Source: Microlunatus flavus
GTDB lineage: Bacteria; Actinomycetota; Actinomycetes; Propionibacteriales; Propionibacteriaceae
Direction of reading: 5' to 3'
Assembly (NCBI RefSeq): GCF_900110855.1
Contig: NZ_FOFA01000001.1
Location: forward strand, 248,001 to 312,000
DNA length: 64,000 nucleotides
Shown here: piece by piece, positions 26,445 to 35,456 of the stretch
Numbering within the stretch: the first letter of the stretch is position 1
How the letters are laid out: every line of letters starts with the position of its first letter
Position numbers and translations under genes: made by a program
The notes under the pieces: model-generated
The model's input: only the letters and a program-made list of their open reading frames with translations
What the model was told of the DNA's origin: nothing
Databases searched by the model: none

Positions 26445-26747
26445 GTGCTCGGACGCGCACCTCGATCGGTGACGCACGCCGAGGCCGTCCGGGCCGCGGC
26501 GGGCGGGGCCGTGGTCGTGTACTGGCGCAAGGGCTGCCCGTTCACGGCCCGGTCGCGCCTGGTCCTGGGCAGCCGTGCGCGCGAGGCGGTCTGGGTGGAC
26601 GTCTGGGCTGACCCGGACGCGTCGGCGTACGTCCGCAGCGTCGACGGCGGCGACGAGGTCGTGCCGACCGTCGTCATCGGGGGTCGGCCGCACACCAACC
26701 CGTCGCCCCGCGTCGTGGCCCGGGCGCTGGCGGCCCGTCGGCGCTGA
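26445..26747 (+). CDS. glutaredoxin-like protein with monothiol active site
   Basis: A 100-residue thioredoxin-fold protein. The active site reads WRKGCPFTARS, so it has a single cysteine (CPFT) where mycoredoxins have CPYC. The cis-Pro motif is VPTVVIGGRPHTNPSP. The thiol partner is probably mycothiol, the actinobacterial thiol (inference). The GTG at 26445 or the GTG at 26469 (VTHAEAV) may be the start; the second gives the more usual length before the first strand. Confidence 0.8.
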   Translation: MLGRAPRSVTHAEAVRAAAGGAVVVYWRKGCPFTARSRLVLGSRAREAVWVDVWADPDASAYVRSVDGGDEVVPTVVIGGRPHTNPSPRVVARALAARRR

Positions 26748-26813
26748 CCCGGCGCGCACCCGAGCGGCGGCTCCCCCGATCGAGCGCCCGAGCGGTCTGC
26801 ACGGGGGCGGCGT

Positions 26814-28403
26814 TCAGGCGTCCAGAGGCTCCAGGAGGTCGTGCTCGACGACGGTCGGGAGCGAGAGCGTCTTGTAGCCGACGTCGTCGAAGAGCACCAC
26901 GACCTCCTCGCCCTCGACGCTGATGACCATGCCCTCGCCGAAGCTCGCGTGGCTCACGCGCTCCTCGGGCTGGAAGGGCGAGTCCGGCGCCGCGGCGTCC
27001 TGCGCCTCCTCGGCGGCCGCGGCCCCGGAACGGCAGTTGTCGCAGCGCTCGCAGCGTGGCGTGTCCGACTCGCCGAGGTAGGCGAGCAGGAACTGCCGCC
27101 GGCACCGCCGGGTCTCGGCGTAGCCGCGGACCATCTCGACCCGGGAGCGCTGCAGCGTCTGGTAGCCCTCGGCGCGGGCGCGGACCTCGTCCACGCCCAC
27201 GGTCTCGCCCTCCGCGCCCGCCTCGATCACGAGGTTCGCGATGCGCTGCAGCTTGCGCAGGCTGACGTCGGCCACCTCGGCCTGCTCCGCCGCGGTCGCG
27301 TCGGGCCGGGTGGCGAGGGCGGCCAGCACCCGCGACACCTCCGACGGCTTGGGCACGGGCACCGTCTGGAACCGGCGCAGCGAGAGGTCCTCGGTCCGGA
27401 AGTAGAGGACGCCCGCCGACGGGTCGCCGTCGCGCCCGGCCCGGCCGACCTGCTGGTAGTACTCGTCCGGCGACTCGGGGATGTGGGCGTGCAGCACCCA
27501 GCGCACGTCGGGCTTGTCGATGCCCATGCCGAAGGCCGAGGTGGCCACCACGACGTCGACCGCGGAGGTCATGAAGTCGGCCTGCGCCTGCTCGCGGGCC
27601 TTCTTCGCCAGCCCCGCGTGGTAGCAGGTGGTGGTCCGCCCGGCGTCCGCGACGAGCGCCGCGTAGTGCTCGGCGGCCTTGCGGGTGGAGACGTAGACGA
27701 TCCCGCTGCCCTCCTGGGCCGCGGCCGCCGCCACGACGCGCTCCTCCTGGTCACGCTCGGTCACGCACCGCTCGACCGACAGGTCGATGTTCTCCCGGGC
27801 CGCGCCGCCGACGATGATCGAGACGTCGGTCAGGTGCAGCCGGTCCACGATGTCGGTCCGCACCGGCAGGGACGCGGTCGCGGTCATCGCGATGGTGCGG
27901 GCGCCGAGGCCCTCGAGGAGCTCGCCGAGGCGCAGGTAGTCCGGCCGGAAGTCGTGGCCCCAGGAGGACACGCAGTGCGCCTCGTCGACGACGACGAGGC
28001 TCGGCCGCATCGACGAGACGGCGGCGTGGACGGCGTCGTTGGCGAGCTGCTCGGGGGCGAGGAAGAGGAACTCGACCTCGCCGTCCCGCGCGGCCGCGAG
28101 GGCCTCCTCGCGCTGCTTGGGCGTCTCGGCCGAGGAGATCCGGCGGGCGCGCGTCCGGTCGCCGTACGCCTCGAGGTGCTCGGCCTGGTCCTGCTGCAGC
28201 GCGAGCAGCGGGGAGACGACGAGCGTCGGCCCGTCGATGAGCACGGCGGCGAGCTGGTAGGCCAGCGACTTCCCCGCGCCCGTGGGCTGCACCAGCAGGG
28301 CGTCACGCCCGTCGAGCAGCGCCTGGACCGCCTCGCGCTGCCCGGCGCGCAGCCGGTCGCGCCCGAACACCGTCCGCGCGGCGTCCGAGATCTTGTCGCT
28401 CAC
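26814..28403 (-). CDS. RecQ-family ATP-dependent DNA helicase
   Basis: A 529-residue superfamily 2 helicase. Walker A TGAGKS is at 41-46, the DEAH box DEAHC at 140-144, the TATA motif MTATASLPVRTDIV, and motif VI QQVGRAGRDG. A RecQ zinc site follows (RRCRRQFLLAYLGE... CERCDNC). The C-terminal 50 residues form a PcrA/UvrD-like Tudor module (SHASFGEGMVISVEGEEVVVLFDDVG) instead of an HRDC domain. I choose the GTG at 28403 because AGGAGGA lies 4-5 nt upstream; the earlier in-frame GTG lies before this ribosome site. It unwinds recombination or repair intermediates. Monocistronic. Confidence 0.9.
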   Translation of the reverse strand: MSDKISDAARTVFGRDRLRAGQREAVQALLDGRDALLVQPTGAGKSLAYQLAAVLIDGPTLVVSPLLALQQDQAEHLEAYGDRTRARRISSAETPKQREEALAAARDGEVEFLFLAPEQLANDAVHAAVSSMRPSLVVVDEAHCVSSWGHDFRPDYLRLGELLEGLGARTIAMTATASLPVRTDIVDRLHLTDVSIIVGGAARENIDLSVERCVTERDQEERVVAAAAAQEGSGIVYVSTRKAAEHYAALVADAGRTTTCYHAGLAKKAREQAQADFMTSAVDVVVATSAFGMGIDKPDVRWVLHAHIPESPDEYYQQVGRAGRDGDPSAGVLYFRTEDLSLRRFQTVPVPKPSEVSRVLAALATRPDATAAEQAEVADVSLRKLQRIANLVIEAGAEGETVGVDEVRARAEGYQTLQRSRVEMVRGYAETRRCRRQFLLAYLGESDTPRCERCDNCRSGAAAAEEAQDAAAPDSPFQPEERVSHASFGEGMVISVEGEEVVVLFDDVGYKTLSLPTVVEHDLLEPLDA

Positions 28404-28509
28404 CTGTCCTCCTTGGCTGGGCACCCGGGCTCGTTACCCCGAGACCGCCCTGTCGCACGCGTCCGGGCCACCCCGGTCGGCGCCGGACACGGCGCGTAGC
28501 GTCGGGCGC

Positions 28510-29640
28510 ATGAGGCTTCCCGAGATCGCGCAGCTGCTCACCGACGACCCGGGCCCCTTCGCGACCGCGTACGCCGACGTCAGCCGGGTCGCCGAGGCCG
28601 GGGACGACGCCGTCGCGCTGACGGCGCGCGCGGCCCACGACGAGCTGGTCGCGGCGGGCGCGCCCGCCGCGGTGGCCGAGGCCGTGCGCGACGCCCTGGG
28701 AGCGAGCACGCACGAGGGCGGCGAGGTCGCCCGGGTGGTCGTGGCCAGCGAGCGCGGGGTCCGCCACGTCGCCCTCGTCCGCGGGCGCCGGCCGCAGCCG
28801 TCGACGTCCTGGGGCGCGCTGCCCGACCTCGGGCCCTGGCTCGAGGACGCGACGCTGGTCACGCCCTTCGTGCTCGCCCGCGTCGACCACGAGGGCGGCA
28901 GCGTCGCCACCTACGCCGACGCGGCGGCGGCGCCCGACCACGAGGCCGAGGCGACCGGCGGCGACCCGAACTTCCTCCACAAGGCCGGCGGCGGGGGCAT
29001 GTCGTACGGCCGCCACGAGCACTCGGTCGAGGAGGAGTGGAAGCGCAGCGCGGACGCCGTCGCCGAGGAGGTCGAGCGGCAGGTGCGCGTCGGCCCGTCG
29101 CTCGTGCTCGTGGGCGGCGAGCCCGACGCGGTCAGCGAGCTCAAGGCCAAGCTGGCGCACGTCGAGGCGGAGGTCGTCGAGCTGCAGGGCGGGCGGCGCA
29201 ACGCCGACGGCGGCGAGGAGGCCTTCGCCGCCGAGATCACGCAGGCCCTGCGCGGCCGGGCCGTCTCGGCCTCGCTCGACGCGCTCGAGGAGCTGAAGCA
29301 GCGCCTCGGCGAGCAGGCCCAGGGCAAGAGCGCCCGGGCGGCGTCCGGCGTGCACGACGTGCTCGACGCCCTCGTCCGGGGGCAGGTCGACACGCTCCTG
29401 ATCGACGTGCGGGCGGCGGCGGAGACGTCCGTGACGCCGGCCGACCAGCCCGGCCTGGACCTGGGCGCGGTCGTCACCCTCGACGCCGTTCCGGCCGACC
29501 AGGTCCTGCTCGCGCTGGCGGCGCTGACCGGTGCCGACGTGCGGGCCGCGCGCCGCAGCACCCTGGGCGGGGAGCCCGTGGCCGCGGTGCTGCGCTGGGA
29601 CAACACCGCCGAGCCGGAGGCGCCGTCCGCGTCGCGCTGA
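28510..29640 (+). CDS. baeRF family-2 (bacterial eRF1-like) protein, Rv2629-like
   Basis: A 376-residue protein resembling bacterial members of the archaeo-eukaryotic release-factor-1 superfamily. The central domain has SVEEEWKRSADAVAEEVERQVRVGPSLVLVGGEPDAVSELKAKL, and the last third QVDTLLIDVRAA. Rv2629 of M. tuberculosis, a ribosome-associated hibernation factor, has this overall architecture, so ribosome binding under stress is a reasonable guess. It is divergent from the helicase gene with about 106 bp between starts. The ATG at 28510 fits the start of conserved-looking sequence (MRLPEIAQLLTDDPGPFATAYADVSR). Confidence 0.8.
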   Translation: MRLPEIAQLLTDDPGPFATAYADVSRVAEAGDDAVALTARAAHDELVAAGAPAAVAEAVRDALGASTHEGGEVARVVVASERGVRHVALVRGRRPQPSTSWGALPDLGPWLEDATLVTPFVLARVDHEGGSVATYADAAAAPDHEAEATGGDPNFLHKAGGGGMSYGRHEHSVEEEWKRSADAVAEEVERQVRVGPSLVLVGGEPDAVSELKAKLAHVEAEVVELQGGRRNADGGEEAFAAEITQALRGRAVSASLDALEELKQRLGEQAQGKSARAASGVHDVLDALVRGQVDTLLIDVRAAAETSVTPADQPGLDLGAVVTLDAVPADQVLLALAALTGADVRAARRSTLGGEPVAAVLRWDNTAEPEAPSASR

Positions 29641-29662
29641 CGCCTCGGGCCGCCGGGAATCG

Positions 29663-29860
29663 TCAGCCCCGGCGGCCGAGCAGCACGTAGGCCAGCGAAC
29701 CGCCGGTGTTCAGCGCCGACAGCGCCCGCCAGAGGTTCTTGCCGCCGCGCACGCCCGACGCCGGGCGCCGGGCCAGGTCGCGCCACACGAGCGCGGTGAC
29801 GAGGACGTGCCCGGCGAGCGCGGGCAGCAGGACGGCCGGACGGCGCGAGGAGGAGCTCAT
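29663..29860 (-). CDS. small two-helix membrane protein
   Basis: A 65-residue protein with a hydrophobic helix at about 9-25 (AVLLPALAGHVLVTALVW) and a second near the end (ALNTGGSLAYVLLGRR), joined by a basic loop with GVRGGKNLWRALS. It resembles short PLD-nuclease-N-terminal-like membrane proteins of actinobacteria (W-rich helix ending LGRR). Base use is coding-like. Function unknown. Confidence 0.65.
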   Translation of the reverse strand: MSSSSRRPAVLLPALAGHVLVTALVWRDLARRPASGVRGGKNLWRALSALNTGGSLAYVLLGRRG

Positions 29861-29959
29861 GGCTCCACGATGCGCCTGGCCCTCGTGCGCAGCGGCCCCG
29901 GTCCGGTGGCCCGGGCCCTCGAGCCGGCCGCCGAGCCGGCCCGGATCGGCCTGAGGGGC

Positions 29960-31453
29960 TCAGCCCTCCGCGGCCATGCTCCGGATCCGCGTGACGACGT
30001 CGGTCGTCGAGTGCGCCGGCACGAAGTCGAGGATGCGGACCTCGCCGCCGTACGCGCGGACCACCGGGGTCTCGGCCATCATCTCGGGCGTGTAGTCGCC
30101 GCCCTTGGCGTAGACGTCGGGCTTGACGAGCTCCAGCAGCGGGATCGGGGTGTCGGTCTCGAAGACCGTCACGTAGTCCACGCAGCTCAGCGCGGCGAGC
30201 ACGCCCGCGCGGTCGGCCTCGGTGTTGATCGGGCGCTGGGGCCCCTTGAGCCGGCGCACCGACTCGTCGCTGTTCACCGCGACGACCAGCAGGTCGCCGA
30301 GCCGGGCCGCCTGGGCCAGCGAGGTCGTGTGGCCGCGGTGCAGGACGTCGAAGCAGCCGTTGGTCAGCACGACCCGGCGGCCCGCGGCGCGCTCGGCCTG
30401 CAGGCGCAGGGCCAGCTCGGCGGCCGGGAGCACCCGCTCCGAGGTGCGGCCCAGGTGGTCGGCCAGGTCGTCGGCGGTGCAGACCGACGTGCCGGAACGG
30501 TGGACGACCACGTCGGCCGCGGCCTGCGCCAGCTCCAGGGCCGCCGGCAGCTCCACGCCGCCGGCGCGGGCCAGCGTGAGCGCGGCGACGAAGGTGTCCC
30601 CCGCGCCTGCCGCCTGCTTGTCGAGCACGGGCCGGGCGGTGGTGCGGTGCAGGATCCCCGTGGCGTCGAGCAGCACGGCGCCCTCGGCGTCGAGCGTGAC
30701 GACGACCTGCGCGGCACCGGTCCGTTCCACGAGCGCGGCGGCGGCGTCGGTCACGGCCTCGACGCGGGCGGCGAGCGGCGGGGTGCGGTCGAGCAGCCCG
30801 AAGGCCTCGCGGGCGTTGGGCGTGACGAGGTCGGGGGCCACGACCGCCCAGGGCGCCGGGTCGTGGGCGTCCACGACGAGGAGGGCGGGGCGCTCGGACT
30901 GGAGCACCTCGACCAGCGCCGGGGAGGGCCCGGAACCGTAGTCGCAGACGACGACCGCGTCGGCCCGCGCCAGGACCCCGGTGGCCGCGCGGGCCGCCCG
31001 GTCGCGCACGTGCTCCGGCGGCACCTCGTCCACGCCCTCGTCGATGCGCAGCAGGATCTGCTCGCCGCCGACGATGCGGACCTTGGTCGTGGTGCGCACC
31101 TCGGGCGCGACGAGCAGGCCGGTGACGTCCACCCCGGCCGCCTCGAGCAGGCTGCGCAGCAGGTGGCCGGGCTCGTCGTCGCCCACGACGCCGACCATGC
31201 TGACGCGGGCGCCGAGGGCGGCCAGGTTCACGGCCGTGTTCGCGGCGCCGCCGGGCACGTGCCGGCGCTCGAAGACCTCGACCACCGGCGCCGGCGCCTC
31301 GCGCGACATCCGTTCGGTGCGTCCGCGCCACCAGCCGTCGAGGATCGGGTCGCCGACCACCGTGACCCGGGGTGCCTGGTCCCGCAGGACCAACGGCAGC
31401 TCCGGACCCAGCAGCCGCTCCGGGCCGCCGTCCTCCCACCCTGCTGTACGCAT
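29960..31453 (-). CDS. hldE: bifunctional heptose kinase/adenylyltransferase, HldE paralog 1
   Basis: A 497-residue two-domain enzyme. The N-terminal PfkB kinase (about 28-330) has HVPGGAANTAVNLAALG and the catalytic AAGAGDTF. The C-terminal nucleotidyltransferase (about 360-497) has NGCFDVLHRGHTTSLAQA and the KGGDYTPEM signature. HldE phosphorylates D-glycero-D-manno-heptose-7-phosphate at C1 and later adds AMP. Both active sites look complete, including the Asn of GGAANTAVN that the second copy lacks. It stands apart from the six-gene heptose operon and is followed by uppP and a DedA gene on the same strand. Confidence 0.9.
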   Translation of the reverse strand: MRTAGWEDGGPERLLGPELPLVLRDQAPRVTVVGDPILDGWWRGRTERMSREAPAPVVEVFERRHVPGGAANTAVNLAALGARVSMVGVVGDDEPGHLLRSLLEAAGVDVTGLLVAPEVRTTTKVRIVGGEQILLRIDEGVDEVPPEHVRDRAARAATGVLARADAVVVCDYGSGPSPALVEVLQSERPALLVVDAHDPAPWAVVAPDLVTPNAREAFGLLDRTPPLAARVEAVTDAAAALVERTGAAQVVVTLDAEGAVLLDATGILHRTTARPVLDKQAAGAGDTFVAALTLARAGGVELPAALELAQAAADVVVHRSGTSVCTADDLADHLGRTSERVLPAAELALRLQAERAAGRRVVLTNGCFDVLHRGHTTSLAQAARLGDLLVVAVNSDESVRRLKGPQRPINTEADRAGVLAALSCVDYVTVFETDTPIPLLELVKPDVYAKGGDYTPEMMAETPVVRAYGGEVRILDFVPAHSTTDVVTRIRSMAAEG

Positions 31454-31599
31454 GCGCGCCCCTTACCCCGTCGGACGAGGACCTATGTCACGGCGGCGGG
31501 ACGACCTCGGGGCGAACGCTACGCGAGCGCCGGCCCCCCGGGCCACGGGCGCGTGGCCGCTCCCGCTCGGCGAGCAGGTCCGGCGAGCGCGGGTCGGCG

Positions 31600-32436
31600 C
31601 TAGGTGGCGCTGACCACGCCGGTCAGCAGCAGGACGGCGATGACCACGGCGAGGACCACGCGGTAGCCGACGAAGACCGTGATCGGGAACTTGGCCACGA
31701 TGCGCAGCAGCCACGCGATCGAGGCGAACCCGACGACGAAGCTCACGACGGTGGCGACGGCCGTCGGGCCCCAGCCGACGGAGGTGGCGATGTCGTCGGC
31801 GCTGCCGACGGCCTCGTACACGCCGGCCGCGGTGAGGGCCGGGATGGCGAGGAAGAAGGCGAGGCGGGTGGCCGAGACGCGGTCGAGCCCGCGCAGCAGG
31901 CCCGCGCTGATCGTCGCGCCGGAACGGGAGACGCCGGGCACGAGGGCGAGGCACTGGACCACGCCGACCACGAGGGCGTCGACGAGGGTCAGGTCGGACT
32001 CGCTGCGGTCCTGGCGGCCCAGCCGCTCAGCGAGGACCATCACGACGCTCCACACCAGCAGGCCGCCGACGACGAACCACAGGCTGCGCAGCGGACCGGT
32101 GATCAGGTCGCTGAGGAGCAGGCCAACGATGCCGATCGGGATCGAGCCGGCGATGACCAGCCAGGCCATCTTCCAGTCCCGCTCCTGGCGAGCCCCGGCG
32201 TTCACCAGCCCGCGGAACCACGCCCCCGCGAGGCGGACGATGTCCGCGCGGAAGTAGACGATCGAGGCGATGATCGCGCCGACCTGGATGACGGCGGTGA
32301 AGGCGGTGACGCCCGCGTCGTCGATGCGCAGCCCGAGCAGCTTCTCCACGATGGTGAGGTGGCCGGTGCTGGACACCGGCAGGAACTCGGTGATCCCCTC
32401 GACGACGCCGAGCAGCAGGGCTTCCCAGAAGTTCAC
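31600..32436 (-). CDS. uppP: undecaprenyl-diphosphatase
   Basis: A 278-residue membrane protein with about eight helices that removes phosphate from undecaprenyl diphosphate to recycle the lipid carrier for peptidoglycan and surface glycans. Both family signatures are present: LLGVVEGITEFLPVSSTGHL near the start and ALVPGVSRSGATISAGLLRG in the middle. The GTG at 32436 (VNFWEALLLG) is the natural start; the frame beyond lacks the family pattern. Its place beside heptose and glycosyltransferase genes fits surface polymer assembly. Confidence 0.93.
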   Translation of the reverse strand: MNFWEALLLGVVEGITEFLPVSSTGHLTIVEKLLGLRIDDAGVTAFTAVIQVGAIIASIVYFRADIVRLAGAWFRGLVNAGARQERDWKMAWLVIAGSIPIGIVGLLLSDLITGPLRSLWFVVGGLLVWSVVMVLAERLGRQDRSESDLTLVDALVVGVVQCLALVPGVSRSGATISAGLLRGLDRVSATRLAFFLAIPALTAAGVYEAVGSADDIATSVGWGPTAVATVVSFVVGFASIAWLLRIVAKFPITVFVGYRVVLAVVIAVLLLTGVVSAT

Positions 32437-32520
32437 AGGCGCAGAGCCTAGGGCTGATCGGCGCGCCCGACCCACTCGTGAGCCCCCGCGGCGGGGACGA
32501 GAGACCCCGGACGCACCTTC

Positions 32521-33219
32521 TCACGGCGGCGTACGACCGTGGCGGGACCCCGGAGCGAGGCCAAGGTCACACCTCGGCCGCGGACCCGACGCCCCGTCCA
32601 CGCCGCCGGTCCTGCCCTCGCGGCGGCGCAGCACCCGGCGCACCAGCACCACCACGACCACCACCACGACCACGGCGCCGAGCGCCAGCTCGCTGGCGTG
32701 GTCGACCTGCTTGAGCACCGACGCGTACGCCGCACCCGCGCCGAAGCCGAGGCTCGCGACGACCCCGGCCCAGGTGAGCCCGCCGGCGACGTTGGCGAGG
32801 GTGAAGTCCCGCTCACGCATCGCGCTCGCCCCGGCGACGCCCGGCACGAGCGCGCGGAGCAGCGCGGTCCACCGACCCAGGAGCACCGCCCAACGACCGC
32901 GGCGGCCGACGAGGTCGGTCACGTACGCGGCCCGGGGGCGCAGCCGACCGGGGAGGCGGTCGACGAGGCCCGGGCCGAAGCGTCGTCCGAGCCGGTAGCC
33001 GACCTGGTCGCCGACGACGGCGCCGACGGCCGCGGCGGCGATCACCGCCGCGAGGTCCAGCCGTCCGCCGTGCGCCACGACCCCGGCCACGAAGACGGCC
33101 GTCTCCCCCGGCACGACGAGCCCGACGAAGGCCGACGCCTCGAGGGCCGGCAGCGCGGCCGCGACGAGGAGCACGAGCCACGGCGGCAACCCGACGAGCA
33201 CCTGCACTACCTGCGTCAT
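32521..33219 (-). CDS. DedA-family membrane protein
   Basis: A 232-residue protein with DedA features: an N-terminal re-entrant helix region with FVGLVVPGETAVFVAGVVA, AAVGAVVGDQVGYRLGRRFG, and the RWTALLRALVPGVAGASAM motif. Some DedA proteins flip undecaprenyl phosphate across the membrane, which suits the uppP neighbour. A run of eight valines (about 184-191, from a CCACCA-type DNA tract) forms part of the last helix. The tail after RRREGRTGG is hydrophilic and probably disordered. Confidence 0.88.
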   Translation of the reverse strand: MTQVVQVLVGLPPWLVLLVAAALPALEASAFVGLVVPGETAVFVAGVVAHGGRLDLAAVIAAAAVGAVVGDQVGYRLGRRFGPGLVDRLPGRLRPRAAYVTDLVGRRGRWAVLLGRWTALLRALVPGVAGASAMRERDFTLANVAGGLTWAGVVASLGFGAGAAYASVLKQVDHASELALGAVVVVVVVVVLVRRVLRRREGRTGGVDGASGPRPRCDLGLAPGSRHGRTPP

Positions 33220-33375
33220 CCCGACCTCCTCCCGCTCGACCCGGCAGCCCGGACCACACCCCCTGCACCAACGCCGCAGGACGGGCGTCGGTGCCGCCGC
33301 CGCGCACGGTCCGCTCAGCCTGCACCCAGATCGCCCGCGCGACGACCCCGCCGCGACGCCCTAGCATCGCTGCCC

Positions 33376-34473
33376 GTGCCGTCCTCCGTCCTCGTCGGCG
33401 ACCTCGGGCCCCGATTCGACGACGTGCGGCGGATCGCCGTGCTGCGCGGGCGCGGGATCGGCGACCTCATGTTCGTCCTGCCCGCGGTCGAGTCCCTGCT
33501 CGCCGCCTACCCCGGCGCCGAGGTGACCCTGCTCGGGATGCCCTCCCACGCCGCCCTGCTCGGCGAGCAGCCCGCCCCGTTCACGTCGGTGGAGGTGCTG
33601 CCCGTGCACCCCGGCGTCCGCGAGCCCGACCCGGCGCACCCGGTCGACGCGGACGCCACCGAGGCCTTCTGCGCCCGGGCGCGGGCGCAGCGCTACGACC
33701 TCGCCGTCCAGGCGCACGGGGGCGGCGGCAACTCCAACCCCTTCCTGCTGCGGCTCGGCGCCCGGCACATGATCGGCACCGCCGCGCCGGGGGCGCCCGC
33801 CCTCGACCGGGTCGTCCCCTACCGCTACCACCAGCACGAGACGCAGCGCTGGCTCGAGGTCGCCGCCCTCGCCGGCGCCCCGGCCGTCCAGCTCGAGGCG
33901 CGGCTGCGCGGCCGCGCGAACCGTCGCCCCCGGCCCGGCGCCCGTCCCCGGCTCGTGGTGCACCCGGGCGCGACCGACCCGCGGCGGCGCTGGCCGGCCT
34001 CCCGGTTCGCGGCCGTCGCACGGGCGGTGGCGGAGCGCGGGGTCGAGGTCGTCGTGGTCGGCGACGCGAGCGACCTGCCCGCGGCCGCGCGCATCGTCGA
34101 GGTCTGCGCGAGCCCGCTGGTCACCTCCGTGGCCGACGCGCTGCCGCTGGCACAGCTCGTCGACCTGCTCGAGGACAGCGACGTCGTCCTCGCCAACGAC
34201 TCCGGCCCCCGCCATGTCGCCATGGCCGTGGGAACGGCCACGGTCGGGGTGTTCTGGGGACCGAACATGATCAACGCGGCGCCGGTCGGACGCCGCCGGC
34301 ACCGGGTGCACCCGGGCTGGACGGTGCACTGCCCCCGCTGCGGCGCCCCGCTGGCCTCCGGCGACGAGCTGCGCTGCGCCCACGAGGACGAGTCCTGGGT
34401 GGTCGACGTCGCGGTGGCACCGGTGCTCGCCGACGTGCTCGACCTGCTCGAGACCGCACCGGTGCCCGGGTGA
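33376..34473 (+). CDS. family-9 glycosyltransferase (heptosyltransferase-like) with Cys motif
   Basis: A 365-residue GT-B fold enzyme resembling ADP-heptose:LPS heptosyltransferases. The N-terminal RIAVLRGRGIGDLMFVLPAV and the donor-site motif DSDVVLANDSGPRHVAMAVGT with TVGVFWGP are present. Unusually it ends with a probable zinc-binding insertion, VHCPRCGAPLASGDELRCAHED. It starts with GTG at 33376 and overlaps the next family-9 gene (GTGA). It is divergent from the DedA/uppP pair. The donor is likely the ADP-heptose made by the nearby genes, by inference. Confidence 0.85.
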   Translation: MPSSVLVGDLGPRFDDVRRIAVLRGRGIGDLMFVLPAVESLLAAYPGAEVTLLGMPSHAALLGEQPAPFTSVEVLPVHPGVREPDPAHPVDADATEAFCARARAQRYDLAVQAHGGGGNSNPFLLRLGARHMIGTAAPGAPALDRVVPYRYHQHETQRWLEVAALAGAPAVQLEARLRGRANRRPRPGARPRLVVHPGATDPRRRWPASRFAAVARAVAERGVEVVVVGDASDLPAAARIVEVCASPLVTSVADALPLAQLVDLLEDSDVVLANDSGPRHVAMAVGTATVGVFWGPNMINAAPVGRRRHRVHPGWTVHCPRCGAPLASGDELRCAHEDESWVVDVAVAPVLADVLDLLETAPVPG

Positions 34474-35402
34474 GCGGGACCGCGGACGCACGCCCGGTCG
34501 CGCTCGTCCTGCGCGCGCTCGGCCTGGGCGACCTGCTCGTGGCGGTCCCCGCGCTGCGCGCCCTGCGGCGGGCGCGGCCCGAGCACCACGTGGTCCTCGC
34601 CGCACCGGAGTGGCTGCGCCCGGTGGTCGGGTTGACCGGCGCGGTCGACGCCCTGCTGCCGGTCGCCGGCCTGGAGCCACTGCCGTACGTGGGGCCGGTC
34701 GACCTCGCCGTGAACCTCCACGGCGCCGGTCCTCAGAGCCACGCCCTCCTCGACGCCCTGCGACCCCGCGAGCGGATCGGCCACGCGGCGCCCGGCTGGG
34801 ACGGGCCGCCCTGGGTCGACAACACGCTCGAGCGGTTCCGCTGGATCGAGGTGCTCCGCCACCACGGTCTCGACGGCGACCCGGCCGACGTCGCCATCGC
34901 CCGTCCGGCGGAGCCGAGCCCGGCTCCCGGTGCGGTCGTCGTCCACGTCGGGGCCGCGTTCGGGTCGCGGTCCTGGCCGGCCGAGAGGTTCGCGGCGGTC
35001 GTGGCGGCGCTGGCCGCCGACCGGCCCGTCGTCCTCACCGGCTCCGCGGCCGAGCGCGAGCGCGCCGCCGGCATCGCCGCGGCCGCCGGGATGCCCGACG
35101 CCGCGAACCTCGCCGGTCGCACCGACCTGGGGGCGCTCGCCGCCCTCGTCGCGCAGGCGGCGCTCGTGGTGAGCGTCGACACCGGGGCCGCGCACCTGGC
35201 CACGGCGTACGGGACCCCGTCGGTCGTGCTCTTCGGACCCGCGCCGCCCTCGCGCTGGGGGCCGCCCCCCGCTGGGCCGCACGTCGTCCTGACCGACGAG
35301 TCCGTACGCCGCGGCGACGCGTTCGGTGACGAGCCGGACCCGGCGCTGCTCGCCGTCGGCGTCGACGACGTGCTCGCCGCGGCCCGCCGGCTGCTGGCCT
35401 GA
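34470..35402 (+). CDS. family-9 glycosyltransferase (heptosyltransferase-like)
   Basis: A 310-residue GT9 protein. The N-terminal VALVLRALGLGDLLVAVPALRALRRARP, a central HVGAAFGSRSWPAERFAAVVAAL and the donor-site VVSVDTGAAHLATAYGTPSVVLFGP are intact. It lacks the cysteine insertion of its upstream partner. It starts with GTG at 34470 inside the previous stop. The pair suggests sequential addition of two sugars. The acceptor is unknown. Confidence 0.87.
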   Translation: MSGTADARPVALVLRALGLGDLLVAVPALRALRRARPEHHVVLAAPEWLRPVVGLTGAVDALLPVAGLEPLPYVGPVDLAVNLHGAGPQSHALLDALRPRERIGHAAPGWDGPPWVDNTLERFRWIEVLRHHGLDGDPADVAIARPAEPSPAPGAVVVHVGAAFGSRSWPAERFAAVVAALAADRPVVLTGSAAERERAAGIAAAAGMPDAANLAGRTDLGALAALVAQAALVVSVDTGAAHLATAYGTPSVVLFGPAPPSRWGPPPAGPHVVLTDESVRRGDAFGDEPDPALLAVGVDDVLAAARRLLA

Positions 35403-35456
35403 CCTCCCGGGGCCGACCTCCCGGGCGCCGGGCCCGGGCGCTGCGACACTCACCCC

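Noticed and set aside
32640-32690. CCACCA-type simple repeat as a mobile or phase-variable element
   Set aside because: It encodes the valine run of a DedA membrane helix in the normal frame; low-complexity coding bias is enough to explain it.
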